Assembly (NCBI GenBank): GCA_030681195.1
Contig: JAUXXJ010000008.1
Coordinates: 62,001 to 126,000 of the forward strand
DNA length: 64,000 nucleotides
DNA from: Rhodocyclaceae bacterium
Lineage (GTDB): Bacteria > Pseudomonadota > Gammaproteobacteria > Burkholderiales > Rhodocyclaceae
Reading direction: 5' to 3'
Shown: positions 26,590 to 34,345 of the stretch, piece by piece
Numbering within the stretch: position 1 is the first letter of the stretch
Layout: every line of letters starts with the position of its first letter
Program-made: the position numbers and the translations under genes
Notes under the pieces: generated by a model
The model's input: the letters and a program-made list of their open reading frames with translations, nothing else
Database searches by the model: none
Told to the model about the DNA's origin: nothing

Positions 26590-27486
26590 CTAGAAGCTGT
26601 TCATCACGGTGCCGATGACCTTGGTGCCACCATCGCCCAGCGTGCGGACGATCTTGCTGGTGTCGTCAATGCGTGTGTGGTTCTGACGGATCAACACGAT
26701 GGCGCTGCCGGCATGGAAGCTGATGGTTTGCGCATCGGAATAGGGCAGTGCCGGCGGGGTATCAACGAGGATGACGTCAAAGTCAGCGACATACTCCTTC
26801 AGCAGGGCTGGCAGCAACGGACGCGAGAGCAGCTCCAGTGGGTTGGGCGGCGTGGCGCCTGCCGGCAGCAGGACGAGATTGCGAAAGCCGGGCACCGCGA
26901 CGGCGACATCCGGTTCCGCGCGACCGGACAGGACGGCCGAGAGGCCAATCCGGTCGGGAACGTCGAAGATCAGGTGCTGACGTGGATTGCGCAGGTCGGC
27001 GTCGATCAGAAGGGTGCGGCCGCCGAGCTGCGAAAACAGCACCGCCAGGTTGGCGGCGACGTAGCTGCGACCTTCACCAGTCCCCGGGCTGACGACGGCT
27101 AGCACCTGCTGCGTCTCTGCCGGTGGTTTCAGCCAGCGCACCATGAGTTGCGTACGCAAGGCCCGCAACTCTTCCGTACGCCGATGATAGGGCTGGTAGG
27201 CGGCGACCAGTTCATCGCTGAAGTTGTTGCCACTGCCCGGATACAGCACCGGCAAGTCGTACTGCTTGTGCAGGGCCTGCACCAGATCGCGATCGCTGAT
27301 CAGGGAAAGGCGCAGGGCGGCTTCGCCGAAGCGCCAGCCTTCGCGCTTCTGCAGTTCCATGATGCGATCGGCATCGCTTGCGCTGAGCTTGCCTGCCGCG
27401 ACGAGGATCGCGCCGAGACTTGTGGTGTTTGCCGTAACGCGGCGTTGCTGGCCCTCGATATACATGATGGGGTCGGTAGCATTCAT
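26590..27486 (-). CDS. epsG: EpsG-type chain-length tyrosine kinase
   Basis: 298 residues. An N-terminal region with LGAILVAAGKLSASDADRIMELQ and VQALHKQYDLPVLYP precedes the kinase domain. The P-loop SPGTGEGRSYVAANLAVLFSQLG has Arg in place of the usual Lys, as in the EpsG family. The Walker A' LLIDADLRNPRQH and Walker B VILVDTPP are present. It should act with EpsF to set chain length. There is no tyrosine cluster at the C-terminus (ends GTVMNSF), unlike typical BY-kinases. ATG 27492 is an alternative start; 27486 has better spacing to AGGA. Confidence 0.87.
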   Translation of the reverse strand: MNATDPIMYIEGQQRRVTANTTSLGAILVAAGKLSASDADRIMELQKREGWRFGEAALRLSLISDRDLVQALHKQYDLPVLYPGSGNNFSDELVAAYQPYHRRTEELRALRTQLMVRWLKPPAETQQVLAVVSPGTGEGRSYVAANLAVLFSQLGGRTLLIDADLRNPRQHLIFDVPDRIGLSAVLSGRAEPDVAVAVPGFRNLVLLPAGATPPNPLELLSRPLLPALLKEYVADFDVILVDTPPALPYSDAQTISFHAGSAIVLIRQNHTRIDDTSKIVRTLGDGGTKVIGTVMNSF

Positions 27487-27492
27487 GGTCAT

Positions 27493-28860
27493 TTATCCTG
27501 GGGCAGGCAAGGCATGTCGCGGGGCGGGTAAAGCGGGCAACCAGCCGTTCGTCGGAGTTTCGTTGCTGAGGACGGCCAGCAGAGGAACCTGCAGGTCTTC
27601 GCTCAGGTCATCCAGGAGGCGCACACGCTGATCCAGCAGTTCGATCAGGCTGACAATCGCAAGGCCCAGCAGGGTGCCGATGAACAGGGATAGGGCAATA
27701 TTGAGACCGATCTTCGGGCGTGCCGGGATGGAGGGGGCAAGTGCCTGATCCAGAACACTGACGTTGGTCTGCAGTGCGCGGCTTTCGATTTTGCTCGCCA
27801 TGAAGCGCTGCATGGCGGTATCGTAGGTGCGCTGGGCGATATCGACGTCGTGGTTGAGCATCACCAACTGGTTGCGTGCCTGCTTGAGACCCAGCACGCG
27901 ATCACGTTGTGCGGCTATTTCACCGAGCAGCCGGTTTCTGCTCTGGCGACTGCGTTCGGCGGCCGATGCGGCAACGGCAATGGCATTGCCGGTTTCCTCG
28001 GCGACCTGCTGGCGCAGACCGAGCACCTCGGCCATCTGTCGCTGATACTGCGGGTGCTTGCTGCCGAAATTCACCGAGGCCTCCTGCAACTTGGATTCGG
28101 AGCGCAGCAGGTCGGTCTTCAGGCGCTGGACGACGACATTCGAGTCTGGGCCTGATTGGCGATCCGCAGCGAAGCCATTACCTGGGCTGGCCAGTTGCCC
28201 GGCGAGGCTGGTGAGTTGAATGTTGTCGATATCGAGGTGCTCTTCCTTGGCAACAATGCCATGTTCCTGCTGGAAGTCGGTCAGGCGCTGCTCGGCCTGT
28301 GCCATGTTGTCGCGCAGCCCTTTCAGTTGTTCATCAAACCAGATCGAGGTCTGGCGTGTCGGTTCGACGCGCAACTCAAGTACGGTATCCACATAGGCCT
28401 TGGCGTAGGCGTTGGCGACTTTGGCCGAGTATTCAGGATCGGATGAGGCGAATGACAGTTGGACAAGACTGCTCTGCGAAGTCTCGACCTTGATCTGCTT
28501 GGCGAGACCTTCCGCGAGCCAGTTCTCCAGTGCCCCGATAGCGCCGGACGACTCGAAGCTTTCGATGACATCCGGGTTCGTGGCCAGGTTCAGATCGGCA
28601 ATCACCCGACGGGCGACTTTCGGCGAGGTCAGGATATCCACCTGGGTCTGCATGTAACCGGCCCGTTCCCGATCCAGGGGGGCATTGGTGCTGCGCATCG
28701 ACTGTTCATCCTTGCCGTCGAGCAGCAGGGATACCTGAGCAACATAAGTCTTGGGCATCGCCAGACTGACAACCAGCGTGGTGCTGACGGTGATCAGGAG
28801 AATCAGGAAGAAGAGGCGGTAACGTGCCTGCAACGCTGACAAAATCAGTTTGAAGTTCAT
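27493..28860 (-). CDS. epsF: EpsF-type chain-length determinant protein (Wzz family)
   Basis: 455 residues: an N-terminal span (about 15-35, LFFLILLITVSTTLVVSLAMPKTY), a long periplasmic coiled-coil region (170-370, EQRLTDFQQEHGIVAKEEH, then QVAEETGNAIAV) and a C-terminal span (about 395-415, NIALSLFIGTLLGLAIVSLIELLD). The PxxP-like ARPKIGLNIALSL motif precedes the second span. It is the membrane adaptor of the split EpsF/EpsG copolymerase. It sits between epsE and epsG, the classic order of the methanolan-type cluster. Confidence 0.9.
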   Translation of the reverse strand: MNFKLILSALQARYRLFFLILLITVSTTLVVSLAMPKTYVAQVSLLLDGKDEQSMRSTNAPLDRERAGYMQTQVDILTSPKVARRVIADLNLATNPDVIESFESSGAIGALENWLAEGLAKQIKVETSQSSLVQLSFASSDPEYSAKVANAYAKAYVDTVLELRVEPTRQTSIWFDEQLKGLRDNMAQAEQRLTDFQQEHGIVAKEEHLDIDNIQLTSLAGQLASPGNGFAADRQSGPDSNVVVQRLKTDLLRSESKLQEASVNFGSKHPQYQRQMAEVLGLRQQVAEETGNAIAVAASAAERSRQSRNRLLGEIAAQRDRVLGLKQARNQLVMLNHDVDIAQRTYDTAMQRFMASKIESRALQTNVSVLDQALAPSIPARPKIGLNIALSLFIGTLLGLAIVSLIELLDQRVRLLDDLSEDLQVPLLAVLSNETPTNGWLPALPAPRHALPAPG

Positions 28861-28892
28861 GGCAGATTCCTCGTGGCGACTGCGTTCGACGG

Positions 28893-29702
28893 CTAGAACA
28901 GACTTTCCTGGACGTAGATCACATCATCGGGTTTCACGATGTCTGCCGGGCGCACCTCAATTTTGTTCAGGCTGCCATCCGTGCTGCGACGGTGCACCCG
29001 CATGCCACGCTCGGTCCCGCGCAAAGTCACGCCACCGCCGAGTGCGAGTGCTTGTACCACACTGATGTCCTTGTCCAGACGGTAGGCGCCGGCTTTCTGG
29101 ACTTCGCCGTAGATGTAGAACACGGGTGCTCGCGGCACAAAGATGGTGTCGTCGTTGGCCAGTTCGACATTGGCTGAGGTGTCGGCGTTGCGATACATCC
29201 CGTTGATGTCGATGTTCAGCTTTTTAGGTTTTCCGTCCTGAGTGGTCATCACCGTGACGGTGTCATCCCCGGCAGGCGTGATGCCTCCTGCCAGTGCCAG
29301 AACATCCACCAGGCGCATGCTGCTGTCGTCGAGCACGTAGCGCCCGGGCCGTGTCACTTGACCCAATACCGAGACTTGTCGGCTGCGCACCTGAAGGACG
29401 ATCAGGCTGACCTGGGGATCGACCAGAAACTGGCCTTCCTTTAGTCGATCAGCAATCCGGCCCGCTGCATCGTTCGGCGCGAGGCCGCGTAGTTCAACCT
29501 GGCCAACCAGTGGCATGAGGATCGTGCCTTGCGTGGAAATGCGTGTTTCGGTCGTCAGGTCGGGGTTCTGGAAAACGGTGACGCGTACGCTGTCGCCCGG
29601 GCCGAGGACATCGCCGGATGCGGCATGTGCAGTCCCGAATTGCAGAACGGTTGCCAGTGCGATCAGCAGCCAGAATGAAAAGCGATGATGAATGCGGTAC
29701 AT
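28893..29702 (-). CDS. epsE: EpsE-type polysaccharide export protein (Wza family)
   Basis: 269 residues with a signal peptide (about 1-27, ending GTAHA). The polysaccharide-export domain starts at LGPGDSVRVTVFQNPDLTTETRIS. Two SLBB-like repeats follow (VSVLGQVTRPGRYVLDDSS and YIYGEVQKAGAYRLDKDIS). It should form the periplasmic part of the export channel. No lipobox Cys is visible, unlike Wza. AAGGAGG stands 7 bases before the ATG at 29702. Confidence 0.9.
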   Translation of the reverse strand: MYRIHHRFSFWLLIALATVLQFGTAHAASGDVLGPGDSVRVTVFQNPDLTTETRISTQGTILMPLVGQVELRGLAPNDAAGRIADRLKEGQFLVDPQVSLIVLQVRSRQVSVLGQVTRPGRYVLDDSSMRLVDVLALAGGITPAGDDTVTVMTTQDGKPKKLNIDINGMYRNADTSANVELANDDTIFVPRAPVFYIYGEVQKAGAYRLDKDISVVQALALGGGVTLRGTERGMRVHRRSTDGSLNKIEVRPADIVKPDDVIYVQESLF

Positions 29703-29762
29703 GGTGTGGCCTCCTTGATGGTGATCTGAACTAGAGGCACAAGCTACGGTTACCGCGTCATG

Positions 29763-30014
29763 TCACTTGTGTACGGCTTCTGTGCCATTTGGACTATGTG
29801 GCTGGTTGGCGAGATCAGATGGCCCCAGGTTCATCTGCGTCAGGATGCGTCTGCGACGGGCGATTGAAGCCAGGGTGACGAGACCACACAAGAGCATCCA
29901 GTCGGCCGGTTCTGCCACCGCGATGAGGGAGAAGGGACTGCGTTCAAGGGCAAGCACCGATCCGGACGCAATCAGGAAGGCAATCGCGCCAAGTAGTTTG
30001 ATGAGGGGTTGCAT
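29763..30014 (-). CDS. Small PEP-CTERM-like protein heading the eps operon
   Basis: 83 residues. An N-terminal signal-like segment (LLGAIAFLIASGSVLA) is followed by only about ten residues before AEPADWMLLCGLVTLASI and ARRRR. That is the layout of a PEP-CTERM sorting tag (PEP, hydrophobic helix, Arg cluster). Two things are odd: the motif reads AEP rather than PEP, and 29 extra residues follow the Arg cluster. AAGGAG precedes the ATG. It is the first gene of the operon, 60 bases before epsE. No exosortase is in the window. It could be a degenerate exosortase substrate or an unrelated two-span peptide. Confidence 0.6.
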   Translation of the reverse strand: MQPLIKLLGAIAFLIASGSVLALERSPFSLIAVAEPADWMLLCGLVTLASIARRRRILTQMNLGPSDLANQPHSPNGTEAVHK

Positions 30015-30060
30015 GGAGTGTCTCCTTGGACAACGATTGGGGCATTCGGCTCATGTTGAG

Positions 30061-30108
30061 CGATGGGTATCCCGCTGTCTGTTCGGCGGCGAACAACGCA
30101 GCCCATCG
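30061..30108. promoter_or_regulatory. Nested inverted repeats between the eps operon and the oxidase gene
   Basis: An inner palindrome TGTTCG-GCGG-CGAACA (30080-30095) lies inside an outer pair CGATGGG (30061-30067) and CCCATCG (30102-30108). The 135-base gap must hold both divergent promoters, so these are candidate operators. No regulator is assigned. Confidence 0.35.
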
Positions 30109-30149
30109 TGCGTTATCAAACAGACGCATACGGCCGACAGGACTAGCTT

Positions 30150-30779
30150 GTGTGCATGTCTGATATGCCGCCGCTCAGTAGCCACTACGTCCCGCGAGAT
30201 CGTTCGGACCAGGTGGCGTATATGTTCGTCCGATTTCTTCGGTTCTTTGCCGACATGTTTTTCGCGCATCGGTACGGCCATCGTGCGGTGGTACTGGAAA
30301 CGGTCGCCGCTGTGCCCGGCATGGTCGGCGGGACGCTGCAACATCTGCGTTCTCTGCGCCGGATGGAAGGCGACCATGGCCGGATTTCTCTGCTGCTGGA
30401 AGAGGCGGAGAACGAGCGCATGCACCTGATGACTTTCGTGCAGATCGTTCAACCATCACGGTTGGAACGCCTGCTGGTATTGCTCGCACAAGGTATTTTC
30501 TACAACCTGTACTTTCTGTACTACGTCGCATTTCCGGGTGCGGCACACCGCGTGGTCGGCTACCTGGAAGAAGAAGCCGTTCGCAGCTATACGGAGTATC
30601 TGGCCGGCGTGGACAATGGGACGTATGACAATGCCCCGGCGCCCCTAATTGCCATTGAATACTGGCATCTCGATGCCGATGCCAGATTGCGTGAGGTGAT
30701 TATCGCGATACGGGGGGATGAAATTCGCCATCGCGATGCAAACCATGATCTGGCTGATGCGATGGCGAAGAATCGGTAA
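30150..30779 (+). CDS. Alternative oxidase (ubiquinol oxidase, di-iron)
   Basis: About 209 residues. All di-iron ligand motifs are visible: LETVAAVPGMVGG (Glu), EEAENERMHL (Glu and His), LEEEAVRSYTEYL (Glu) and RGDEIRHRDANH (Glu and His). Two hydrophobic stretches fit a monotopic membrane protein. It reduces oxygen to water with ubiquinol without pumping protons and would resist cyanide or nitric oxide. AGGA lies 7 bases before GTG 30150; ATG 30156 is the alternative start. Such genes are sporadic in Proteobacteria, which suggests transfer. It is divergent from the eps operon. Confidence 0.9.
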   Translation: MCMSDMPPLSSHYVPRDRSDQVAYMFVRFLRFFADMFFAHRYGHRAVVLETVAAVPGMVGGTLQHLRSLRRMEGDHGRISLLLEEAENERMHLMTFVQIVQPSRLERLLVLLAQGIFYNLYFLYYVAFPGAAHRVVGYLEEEAVRSYTEYLAGVDNGTYDNAPAPLIAIEYWHLDADARLREVIIAIRGDEIRHRDANHDLADAMAKNR

Positions 30780-30801
30780 AAGTCGGCGCTGGCGAGACGG
30801 C
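30778..30801 (-). repeat. 25-bp dispersed repeat, copy 6 (between converging genes)
   Basis: AAA, core AGTCGGCGCTGG, then CGAGACGGC. It spans the whole gap between the oxidase stop (30777-30779) and the yoeB stop (30801-30803), so it touches both stop codons. Confidence 0.75.
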
Positions 30802-31064
30802 TACTCGTAGTGATAACGGCACGAGACAATCGCCAGGTCATCACCATCGACTGCATAGACCAACCTGTTTACATCATCAATGCGCCGCGACCAGAAACCC
30901 GACAGGTTCTCGCGTAGCGGCTCTGGCTTGCCGATGCCCTCGAAGGGATGGCGCATGGTGTCGGTGATCAGGCCGTTGATTCGCTTCAGTGTCTTGCGAT
31001 CCTGCCCCTGCCAATACACGTAATCTGACCACGCAGCGGTGGTCCAGACCAGCCGGCTAGGCAT
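30801..31064 (-). CDS. yoeB: YoeB-type mRNA interferase toxin
   Basis: 87 residues, close to the usual 84. LVWTTAAWSDYVYWQGQDRKTLKRINGLI and the catalytic end SRRIDDVNRLVYAV, then SCRYHYE, match the RelE-superfamily YoeB, which cuts mRNA in the ribosomal A site. The start ATG at 31064 lies inside the yefM stop region (8-base overlap). The longer frame to 31109 is rejected. The catalytic Glu/Arg/His positions are present, so it is probably active. Confidence 0.9.
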   Translation of the reverse strand: MPSRLVWTTAAWSDYVYWQGQDRKTLKRINGLITDTMRHPFEGIGKPEPLRENLSGFWSRRIDDVNRLVYAVDGDDLAIVSCRYHYE

Positions 31065-31311
31065 CGGCCAGTGGACGGGCTTTGGTTTTTCCATCACGTA
31101 ACTGGCCAATGGACTTGGTCAGGTGGGCCGCATTGGCTGGCGTCTTCAGCAAATGAACGGTTTCCATCCAGCTATTGAACGTCTCTAGCGACATAACGAC
31201 CGCGTCCGGCGCATCGCGCCGGGAGATCACGGCCACATCCACGTCATCAACTACCTGGTCGATGACCTGCTTGAGGTTGTTGCGAGCTTCTGAAAATGTG
31301 ACGACGCGCAT
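31057..31311 (-). CDS. yefM: YefM-type antitoxin
   Basis: 84 residues. MRVVTFSEARNNLKQVIDQVVDDVDVAVISRRDAPDAVVMSLETFNSWMET is the canonical YefM dimer/DNA-binding domain. The C-terminal part (TKSIGQLRDGKTKARPL) folds over the toxin. AAGGAC precedes the ATG. It should bind the palindrome at 31330-31337 and repress the operon. Confidence 0.92.
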   Translation of the reverse strand: MRVVTFSEARNNLKQVIDQVVDDVDVAVISRRDAPDAVVMSLETFNSWMETVHLLKTPANAAHLTKSIGQLRDGKTKARPLADA

Positions 31312-31329
31312 GGTTACTTGTCCTTTAAG

Positions 31330-31337
31330 TTGTACAA
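31330..31337. promoter_or_regulatory. YefM operator palindrome
   Basis: TTGTACAA, a perfect 8-base palindrome. The TGTACA core is the known YefM recognition element. It lies directly downstream of the -10 hexamer, where a bound repressor would block transcription. Confidence 0.7.
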
Positions 31338-31365
31338 GTATAGCTTGGCGCAGTCCTGTCAGCAA
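31337..31365 (-). promoter_or_regulatory. yefM-yoeB promoter
   Basis: On the minus strand, TTGCTG (31365-31360), a 17-base spacer and TATACT (31342-31337). Spacing is optimal and the hexamers are close to the sigma-70 consensus. Confidence 0.7.
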
Positions 31366-31381
31366 ACGCTTGTGACGGAAT

Positions 31382-31837
31382 CTACAACTGCGCGCCGATG
31401 AGCGACGCGGCATGCTCCAGAAACTTTTCGGCAAGCTGTCGCTGCTGCCACTCTTGCAGGCTGACCCGGCGTGAGCGCGCCAGTTCGGCATTGAACACGT
31501 CGACTTGCTGGCGCGCAAAATCGGCCGCGTATATGTTCAGGTTGGCTTCGTCGTTGAGGCGAAAGGAGCAGGTGTCAAAATTGGTGGAACCGACCGACAC
31601 CATCAGCTTGTCGGGGACGAAATAGGCACTCGACAAGTGAATCGAATGTTGCGCCGAGGTAATCGCCAGCAGGTACATCAGATGCATGCTCTCGCTGCCG
31701 CCGGTGGCCTTGATCCAGTTGTCGAGAAATACCGCCTGCATTTGCGCCACGACGGGCCCCTCGGCCCTGAAGTGGGTGTCGCGCCAGTGCTGTGGATCTT
31801 GGGCAACGGGCAGCAGTGATGCCGCCGCCCGCCGCAT
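31382..31837 (-). pseudogene. Remnant of a second cardiolipin synthase
   Basis: The 151-residue frame is the C-terminal third of a ClsA-like protein with a hole in it. HWRDTHFRAEGPVVAQMQAVFLDNW and SIHLSSAYFVPD are normal. The next residues, KLMVSVGSTNFD, follow directly where about 60-65 residues with the second HKD His and Lys are expected. The N-terminal part with the first HKD is missing too, because the next gene begins 14 bases away. RLNDEANLNIY and the LAEKFLEHAASLIGAQL end are preserved. No catalytic His-Lys pair remains, so it cannot be active. Confidence 0.75.
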
Positions 31838-31851
31838 TGCGCTCTTAAACG

Positions 31852-32400
31852 TTAGACGACCTCTGCGGACATGCGCTCGTCTTTGCTCAGGCTGGCTTCA
31901 CCGGTGCTGCTGATGTCTGTTGCCCCGGCATTTTTCATGATGTCTTTGACCCGGTCGACCACATCACCATCACGGGTATGCACCGAGATGAGGATGTTGC
32001 CTTCCTTGATCTTGGCCTCGTATTGCTTGGCTTCAAATTCAGGAATCCCCATGCCGATCAGGGCGCCGGCGATGCCACCGAGGGTTGCACCCACGGCCGC
32101 GCCACTGAGGGCCGCCATGATCGGACCGGCCGCAATGAAGGGGCCCACGCCCGGAATCGCCAGTGCGCCGATGCCGGCCAGAAGACCCAGCACGCCACCC
32201 GTGACCCCCCCTGCGCTGGCGCCGATGGCGGTGCCTTCCGGCGCTTTGGTGTTGTGCTCGTGCGCAAAATCACGACTACCGCTGGTGTCCGGAAGTAGCA
32301 CGGACACGTCGCTGGTAGGAATGCCCCCTTCATTCAAACGTTGAACGATGGTTTCAGTTTGAGTTTTGGTATTGGCGAGACAGATAACGGTTTTTGACAT
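31852..32400 (-). CDS. Glycine-zipper membrane stress protein
   Basis: 182 residues. An N-terminal soluble part resembles general-stress 17M-type domains (KTVICLANTKTQTETIVQRLNEGGIPTSDVSVLLPD). A long glycine-rich membrane segment follows (GASAGGVTGGVLGLLAGIGALAIPG, then GAAVGATLGGIAGALIGMG). A C-terminal tail has GNILISVHTRDGDVVDRVKDIMKNAGATDIS. The function is unknown; related proteins are induced by osmotic or envelope stress. AAAGGAAA precedes the ATG. It is co-oriented with the BON gene 18 bases upstream and probably in one operon under the palindrome at 32957. Confidence 0.72.
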   Translation of the reverse strand: MSKTVICLANTKTQTETIVQRLNEGGIPTSDVSVLLPDTSGSRDFAHEHNTKAPEGTAIGASAGGVTGGVLGLLAGIGALAIPGVGPFIAAGPIMAALSGAAVGATLGGIAGALIGMGIPEFEAKQYEAKIKEGNILISVHTRDGDVVDRVKDIMKNAGATDISSTGEASLSKDERMSAEVV

Positions 32401-32418
32401 GATGGTTTCCTTTACAAA

Positions 32419-32826
32419 TTATTTGACTTGCAATTGATTGTCGATGCTATTGATGCCCGGCATGGCTTTAACCAGGGCGTTGATTCTTTCCAATTCGGCA
32501 GCGGTCTTGACCGGACCGCGCAAGGTCACCGTGCCATTGCGGGTAATCACCTTGATGTTTTGTGCATCCATGGAATATTCGCCTTTCATCAGGGCCTGGC
32601 GAATCTCCTGGGTGATCTTCAAATCAGACGGGTTATTCATCTGATCCATTGGGGTCAGGGTTTTGTCATCCCGGTCACGTTTGTTGATGCCGGTATTGCT
32701 GGCGTCTCCGTCACGCACCATGGGCTTTTCGGTTGCTGTGGGTTCGGTTACTGCGCGCTCGGATGCTGCGCTTGCCAGATAGGGGGTCAAGATCAGGCAG
32801 GCAGCGAGGAACATTCGTTTTTTCAT
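32419..32826 (-). CDS. Exported BON-domain protein
   Basis: 135 residues with a signal peptide (MKKRMFLAACLILTPYLASA). A charged linker (residues 22-65) leads to one BON domain (ITQEIRQALMKGEYSMDAQNIKVITRNGTVTLRGPVKTAAELERI). BON domains bind phospholipid or membrane surfaces, as in OsmY. The GAGG at 8 bases before ATG 32826 favours this start over 32844. Stress-type palindrome at 32957-32974, 131 bases upstream. It leads the operon with the glycine-zipper gene. Confidence 0.82.
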   Translation of the reverse strand: MKKRMFLAACLILTPYLASAASERAVTEPTATEKPMVRDGDASNTGINKRDRDDKTLTPMDQMNNPSDLKITQEIRQALMKGEYSMDAQNIKVITRNGTVTLRGPVKTAAELERINALVKAMPGINSIDNQLQVK

Positions 32827-32956
32827 TCGATTAACCTCATTCAATGGGTTGAAAAAATCAGCCTGGGTTCAGGATGACTCGGGTACGGCATTGGCAGTGC
32901 TGCTGCACTTGGCCTTTACCAGAGGGAACGAGCTTGCACGCGGGCGCGGCAAGTCT

Positions 32957-32974
32957 CTGTGCGCTGACGCGCAC
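32957..32974 (-). promoter_or_regulatory. Stress-type palindrome, copy 4
   Basis: On the minus strand GTGCG-CGTCAG-CGCACAG, 6-base centre. It is also readable as GTGCGC-GTCA-GCGCAC, a perfect 6+4+6 palindrome. It lies 131 bases upstream of the BON start at 32826, farther than in other copies. Confidence 0.5.
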
Positions 32975-33069
32975 TGCGCTGGCATCGATGACAAAGCGGA
33001 CGATTACTTCGTTATCTATGTGGGTCACCGCACAGAATCGACATTCCTGAGTGCATATCGTGCAAATCG

Positions 33070-33824
33070 CTTATGCCGCAAGCGGCGTCGGCCCATGACA
33101 CCTTCTGGGACTTTGCCTCGCTTAGCCCTGAGACCCCCACACGCTGATGTGGGTGATGTCTGACCGTGGCATACCGCGCAGCCTGCGGATGATTCAGGGC
33201 TTCGGCGTGCACACCTTCCGCCTGGTCAATGCAGCGGGCGAGGCACACTTCGTCAAGTTCCACTGGAAGCCCAAACTCGGCATCCATTCGCTGGTCTGGG
33301 ATGAGGCGGTCAAGATCGCTGGCGCCGATGCCGACTTCCATCGCCGTGATCTCTGGGACGCCATCGAAGCCGGCGAATATCCGGAATGGGAGCTCGGCCT
33401 GCAGATCTTTACCGAAGACCAGGCCGAAGGCTTCAGCTTTGATGTGCTCGACGCCACCAAACTGATTCCCCAGGAACTGGTGCCGGTGACGCCGGTCGGG
33501 CGCATGGTGCTCAACCGCAACCCTGACAATTTCTTCGCCGAAACCGAGCAGGTCGCCTTCTGTGCCGCGCATGTGGTGCCGGGCATCGACTTCAGCAACG
33601 ATCCCTTGCTGGCGGGCCGCATTCATTCCTATACCGACGCCCAGATCACCCGGTTGGGCGGTGTGAACTTCCACGAGATCCCGATCAACGCACCGCTGGC
33701 GCCGGTCCACAACAACCAGCGCGACGGGTTGCATCGTCAGGCCATTCCCCGTGGCAAGGTCGCTTACGAGCCCAACTCGCTCGCCGGCGGCTACGGACAG
33801 GCCTGCGGCTGCCCTTCGTTTATG
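33070..33824 (+). pseudogene. katE: Fragment of large-subunit catalase HPII
   Basis: The sequence matches the middle of KatE (about residues 220-470 of the E. coli enzyme). [20 protein letters not shown] is in one frame, then, after a missing base in a C-run (five instead of six) near 33134, [20 protein letters not shown] continues in the next frame. The match runs on to [27 protein letters not shown] and [11 protein letters not shown]. The N-terminal third, including the active-site His, and the C-terminal domain are missing, and the sequence ends abruptly near 33820. It is a relic, not a functional catalase. Confidence 0.82.
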
Positions 33825-33913
33825 GAGCTGACTTGTTCGTTTGATATGATGACCGCAAAGAGGCGATACGGAAACGCTATTGCTTTGCGAGTTAATGTCA
33901 CCGTGGAGAAAAC

Positions 33914-34345
33914 ATGAAAACCATCAAGCAACTGATCGAAACATCCCCCCGCACACCCATTGGCATTGCACCCGGTGATACCGTACTTGCCGCACTCAAG
34001 CTTATGGCGGAAAAAGGCATCGGTGCCGTGGTCGTAATGGATGGCGACAAACTTGCTGGAATATTCAGCGAGCGCGACTATGCCCGTAAGGTTGTCCTTT
34101 TTGGTAAGAACTCCACCGACACGAAAGTCGCGGAGGTTATGACCGAAAAGGTCTTTTATGTCTCGCCTGAACATACCGTTGAGCAGGTCATGGCACTGAT
34201 GACGGATAAACGTATTCGCCACATGCCGGTCCTTGATGCACAACAAAGGGTTTTGTCGCTAGTTTCCCTTGGCGACATGGTTAAGGAAACTATCGCCGAG
34301 CAAGCTTTCAAGATCGAACAGCTCGAACGCTACATTGCAGGTTGA
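33914..34345 (+). CDS. Two-CBS-domain protein
   Basis: 143 residues made of two CBS motifs (about 12-65 and 75-135): [34 protein letters not shown] and [37 protein letters not shown]. Such proteins bind adenine nucleotides and often sense energy state. GGAG precedes ATG 33914. Its stop at 34345 overlaps the end of the histidine kinase gene by 16 bases in convergent orientation. The partner is unknown. Confidence 0.87.
   Translation: MKTIKQLIETSPRTPIGIAPGDTVLAALKLMAEKGIGAVVVMDGDKLAGIFSERDYARKVVLFGKNSTDTKVAEVMTEKVFYVSPEHTVEQVMALMTDKRIRHMPVLDAQQRVLSLVSLGDMVKETIAEQAFKIEQLERYIAG

Noticed and set aside
29763..30014. Exosortase gene in the eps region
   Set aside because: All membrane proteins between 10 and 30 kb are explained as flippase, polymerase, acyltransferase or EpsF; none has the Cys-Arg-His exosortase pattern.
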